Below are positions 62,520 through 64,000 of a stretch of DNA of 64,000 bases, in pieces. The stretch lies in the NCBI RefSeq assembly GCF_018310535.1, contig NZ_CP074103.1:434001-498000 (forward strand), read 5' to 3'. Positions within the stretch are counted from its first letter, which is position 1, and every line of letters begins with the position of its first letter. A program made the translations under genes and the position numbers. The notes beneath the pieces were generated by a model that had not been told where the DNA came from, did not search any database, and was given only the letters and a program-made list of their open reading frames with translations. The DNA is from Streptomyces mirabilis. GTDB taxonomy: Bacteria; Actinomycetota; Actinomycetes; Streptomycetales; Streptomycetaceae.

Positions 62520-63527
62520 ATGTCGGCCACCCAGACCAGCAGTCGAGCCCGGACCTACGCCCTTTACACCGGCGCCCCCCGCCAAGCCGCCTGTGACGCC
62601 GTTACCGCCCTGCAGCCCGGCGCGCCCCTCATCCCGGCACCGGCCCAGCAGGCACAACTGCTCCTCGAATCCGAGGTGTTCTACTGGGTCCTCAACTCCC
62701 AGAGGCACTTCTTCGAGTACCCCTTCGGCATCCGCTACGTGCAGCCCACCCCGCACAGCATCAAGCTCCACCTGGAAAGCGACGAAAGCCTCGACAGCCT
62801 GATGGGCGGGCTGCTGCCCTCCCGTGCACCGATGCGCACCGGACGAGACGAAATCTACGGACTCAACGGCGTCCGGATCTGCGCACGCACCGATCGCGGC
62901 ATCGAGCTCCGCCGACTCGGGCAGCCGACCAGCATCCAGCTCACCGGCCCCTCACGCCGCGCCTTCCAGAAGGCCGAGGCAGCCCTCGCCCGGCAGATCC
63001 AGAGCAACGGCGGAGAAGCCTGCTGGCTGGCCGGCGACACCTGGACCCCCTACGAGAAGCAGTGGGACGACGAACGACAGCCGATCGCCTACGAGTCCAC
63101 ATGGCGCGACGCGGCTTGGCTGCCCAGCGGACTGCTGCGCCGCCTCGGACTCCTTCACACGGTCGCCGTCCCCCAGGTCGTCACCGGGCACGAGGCGAGG
63201 CTGGGGGAGTGGTGGATCCTGCACCTCGAACACGACTCCGACACCGGCCTGCGCCGCGCCGAGCTGGTCCAGGCCCTGACCGACCCGCACCACGGTCTGC
63301 CGCTGGAGCTGTGCGGCCACCGCGACCTGACGCCCGGAGAAAGCCTCGGGCTGGTCCTCTTGAAGTCCCCGGATCGCACCGCCGCCCTCCAACTGCGTTA
63401 CGGCCGGATCGACTACCCGATCAAGGAGAATCGCGCGCAGATGTTCGCGGCGATCCGGCAGCGCACCAGCGCTCTGACGGGCGAAGCCTCATTGCCGCCC
63501 ATGCCCGGTTGCTCGGGCACCGGTTGA
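62520..63527 (+). CDS. Unrecognised 335-residue protein
   Basis: The protein is mixed helical and beta, with many aromatic residues (FYWVLNSQRHFFEYPFGIRY) and no recognised domain. The ATG at 62520 is the first after a non-coding-like stretch. It is separated from the WhiB gene by about 160 bases. Function unknown. Confidence 0.6.
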   Translation: MSATQTSSRARTYALYTGAPRQAACDAVTALQPGAPLIPAPAQQAQLLLESEVFYWVLNSQRHFFEYPFGIRYVQPTPHSIKLHLESDESLDSLMGGLLPSRAPMRTGRDEIYGLNGVRICARTDRGIELRRLGQPTSIQLTGPSRRAFQKAEAALARQIQSNGGEACWLAGDTWTPYEKQWDDERQPIAYESTWRDAAWLPSGLLRRLGLLHTVAVPQVVTGHEARLGEWWILHLEHDSDTGLRRAELVQALTDPHHGLPLELCGHRDLTPGESLGLVLLKSPDRTAALQLRYGRIDYPIKENRAQMFAAIRQRTSALTGEASLPPMPGCSGTG

Positions 63528-63635
63528 GCCGAGCCCCGCGCCGGCGATTCGTCAAGGCCGCCGTCACTCAAAGGGATTGCCGCAACCGGGCGAGGTCCCA
63601 CGACCCGCGTGCTTGCCGTACGGTTTCCGGACTGC

Positions 63636-63658
63636 GCCTGCCGGGGGGAACGGCAGGC
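63636..63658 (+). promoter_or_regulatory. Hairpin in the WhiB leader
   Basis: A 7-bp stem (GCCTGCC at 63636-63642 with GGCAGGC at 63652-63658) lies 27 bases before the WhiB start and could affect translation or terminate the previous transcript. Confidence 0.4.
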
Positions 63659-63684
63659 CGGACCGGGGAGGGGACGGCGTCCAG

Positions 63685-64000
63685 ATGGTCGGGGATGAAC
63701 AGGAGACCTGGGGCGAACACGCGATCTGCCGAACCGCAGATCCGGACGAACTCTTCGTCGACGGCGCGGCCCAGAACCGGGCCAAGGCTCTGTGCACCGG
63801 CTGCCCGGTGCGCACCGAGTGCCTCGCCCATGCCCTCGACAAACGCATCGAGCACGGCGTCTGGGGAGGCATGACCGAGCGTGAACGGCGCTCCCTCCTG
63901 CGACGCCGGCCGCTGGTCACCTCCTGGCGCCGCCTGCTCGAAGCGGCCCGATCAGAACATGAGCGCATCGTCCGGTCCGACGACCAGCAGCCCTGGAACG
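63685..64000 (+). CDS. WhiB-family iron-sulphur regulator (cut by window end)
   Basis: The 105 residues visible have the four Wbl cysteines (C15, C37, C40, C46) that hold a [4Fe-4S] cluster and the GVWGG turn (58-62), followed by an Arg-rich segment. Wbl proteins bind sigma factor HrdB-like subunits and respond to redox and development. Plasmid copies are common. The gene continues past 64000, so total length is unknown. Confidence 0.85.
   Translation, partial: MVGDEQETWGEHAICRTADPDELFVDGAAQNRAKALCTGCPVRTECLAHALDKRIEHGVWGGMTERERRSLLRRRPLVTSWRRLLEAARSEHERIVRSDDQQPWN

Overview
The window is about 64 kb of very GC-rich DNA (long runs of G/C at third codon positions, short intergenic gaps, four-base stop/start overlaps, initiator tRNA without encoded CCA, WhiB, LexA and HupA homologues). 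It reads as Streptomyces or a close relative. A replication module, a parA/parB-type partition locus with three matching repeat elements, and a tap-tpg telomere pair lie within 26 kb, so I infer a large linear plasmid (or an arm derived from one) rather than core chromosome. I see no rRNA, CRISPR array, transposase or integrase.

Layout. 0.1-1.7 kb: a reductase and an aminoglycoside-phosphotransferase-type kinase, both on the minus strand. 2.3-7.7 kb: minus-strand replication operon of a large zinc-motif protein, a primase-polymerase and a helicase-like ATPase, joined by stop/start overlaps, with a 23-bp perfect hairpin upstream. 8.2-12.7 kb: a putative DNA-binding protein, then parA and its partner, flanked by three 57-bp elements with identical internal spacing (A, B, C), which I propose as the centromere. 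12.7-16.5 kb: a 1,248-residue protein ending in a PD-(D/E)XK-like motif.

16.7-22.7 kb: two minus-strand operons of ten small unrecognised genes, each headed by the same 27-bp promoter motif. 22.9-28.5 kb: tap, tpg and a helicase with helicase-associated repeats, the telomere-maintenance block. 28.8-33.5 kb: a DUF3223/DCL-like protein, HupA, a cold-shock protein, an initiator tRNA, a lipoprotein, a membrane Ser/Thr kinase and a small membrane protein. 33.8-39.5 kb: a putative GIY-YIG nuclease with six zinc-finger-like repeats, a CoiA-like protein, and a protein carrying a HEPN-type motif, followed by a membrane protein.

39.8-50.5 kb: two unrecognised genes, a strongly signalled 66-residue ORF, a third operon with the same 27-bp promoter motif, and a large SNF2 helicase that carries a double-stranded-RNA-binding domain and is coupled to a SWIM zinc-finger protein, followed by small genes. 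50.6-51.3 kb: Fic/Doc-type toxin and ribbon-helix-helix antitoxin. 52.3-57.2 kb: a Spo11/TopoVI-A-like protein followed by an OLD nuclease and UvrD-type helicase pair, i.e. a Gabija-type defence system. 57.3-64 kb: an M48-type peptidase, an unrecognised gene pair, LexA, a double-headed GntR regulator, two unrecognised genes and a WhiB protein cut by the window end.

The replication, partition and telomere genes maintain the replicon. The toxin-antitoxin pair and Gabija-type genes are accessory stability and defence cargo. The three operons sharing one promoter motif, the dsRBD-SNF2/SWIM pair and the zinc-repeat nuclease neighbourhood are the parts whose biology is least explained.
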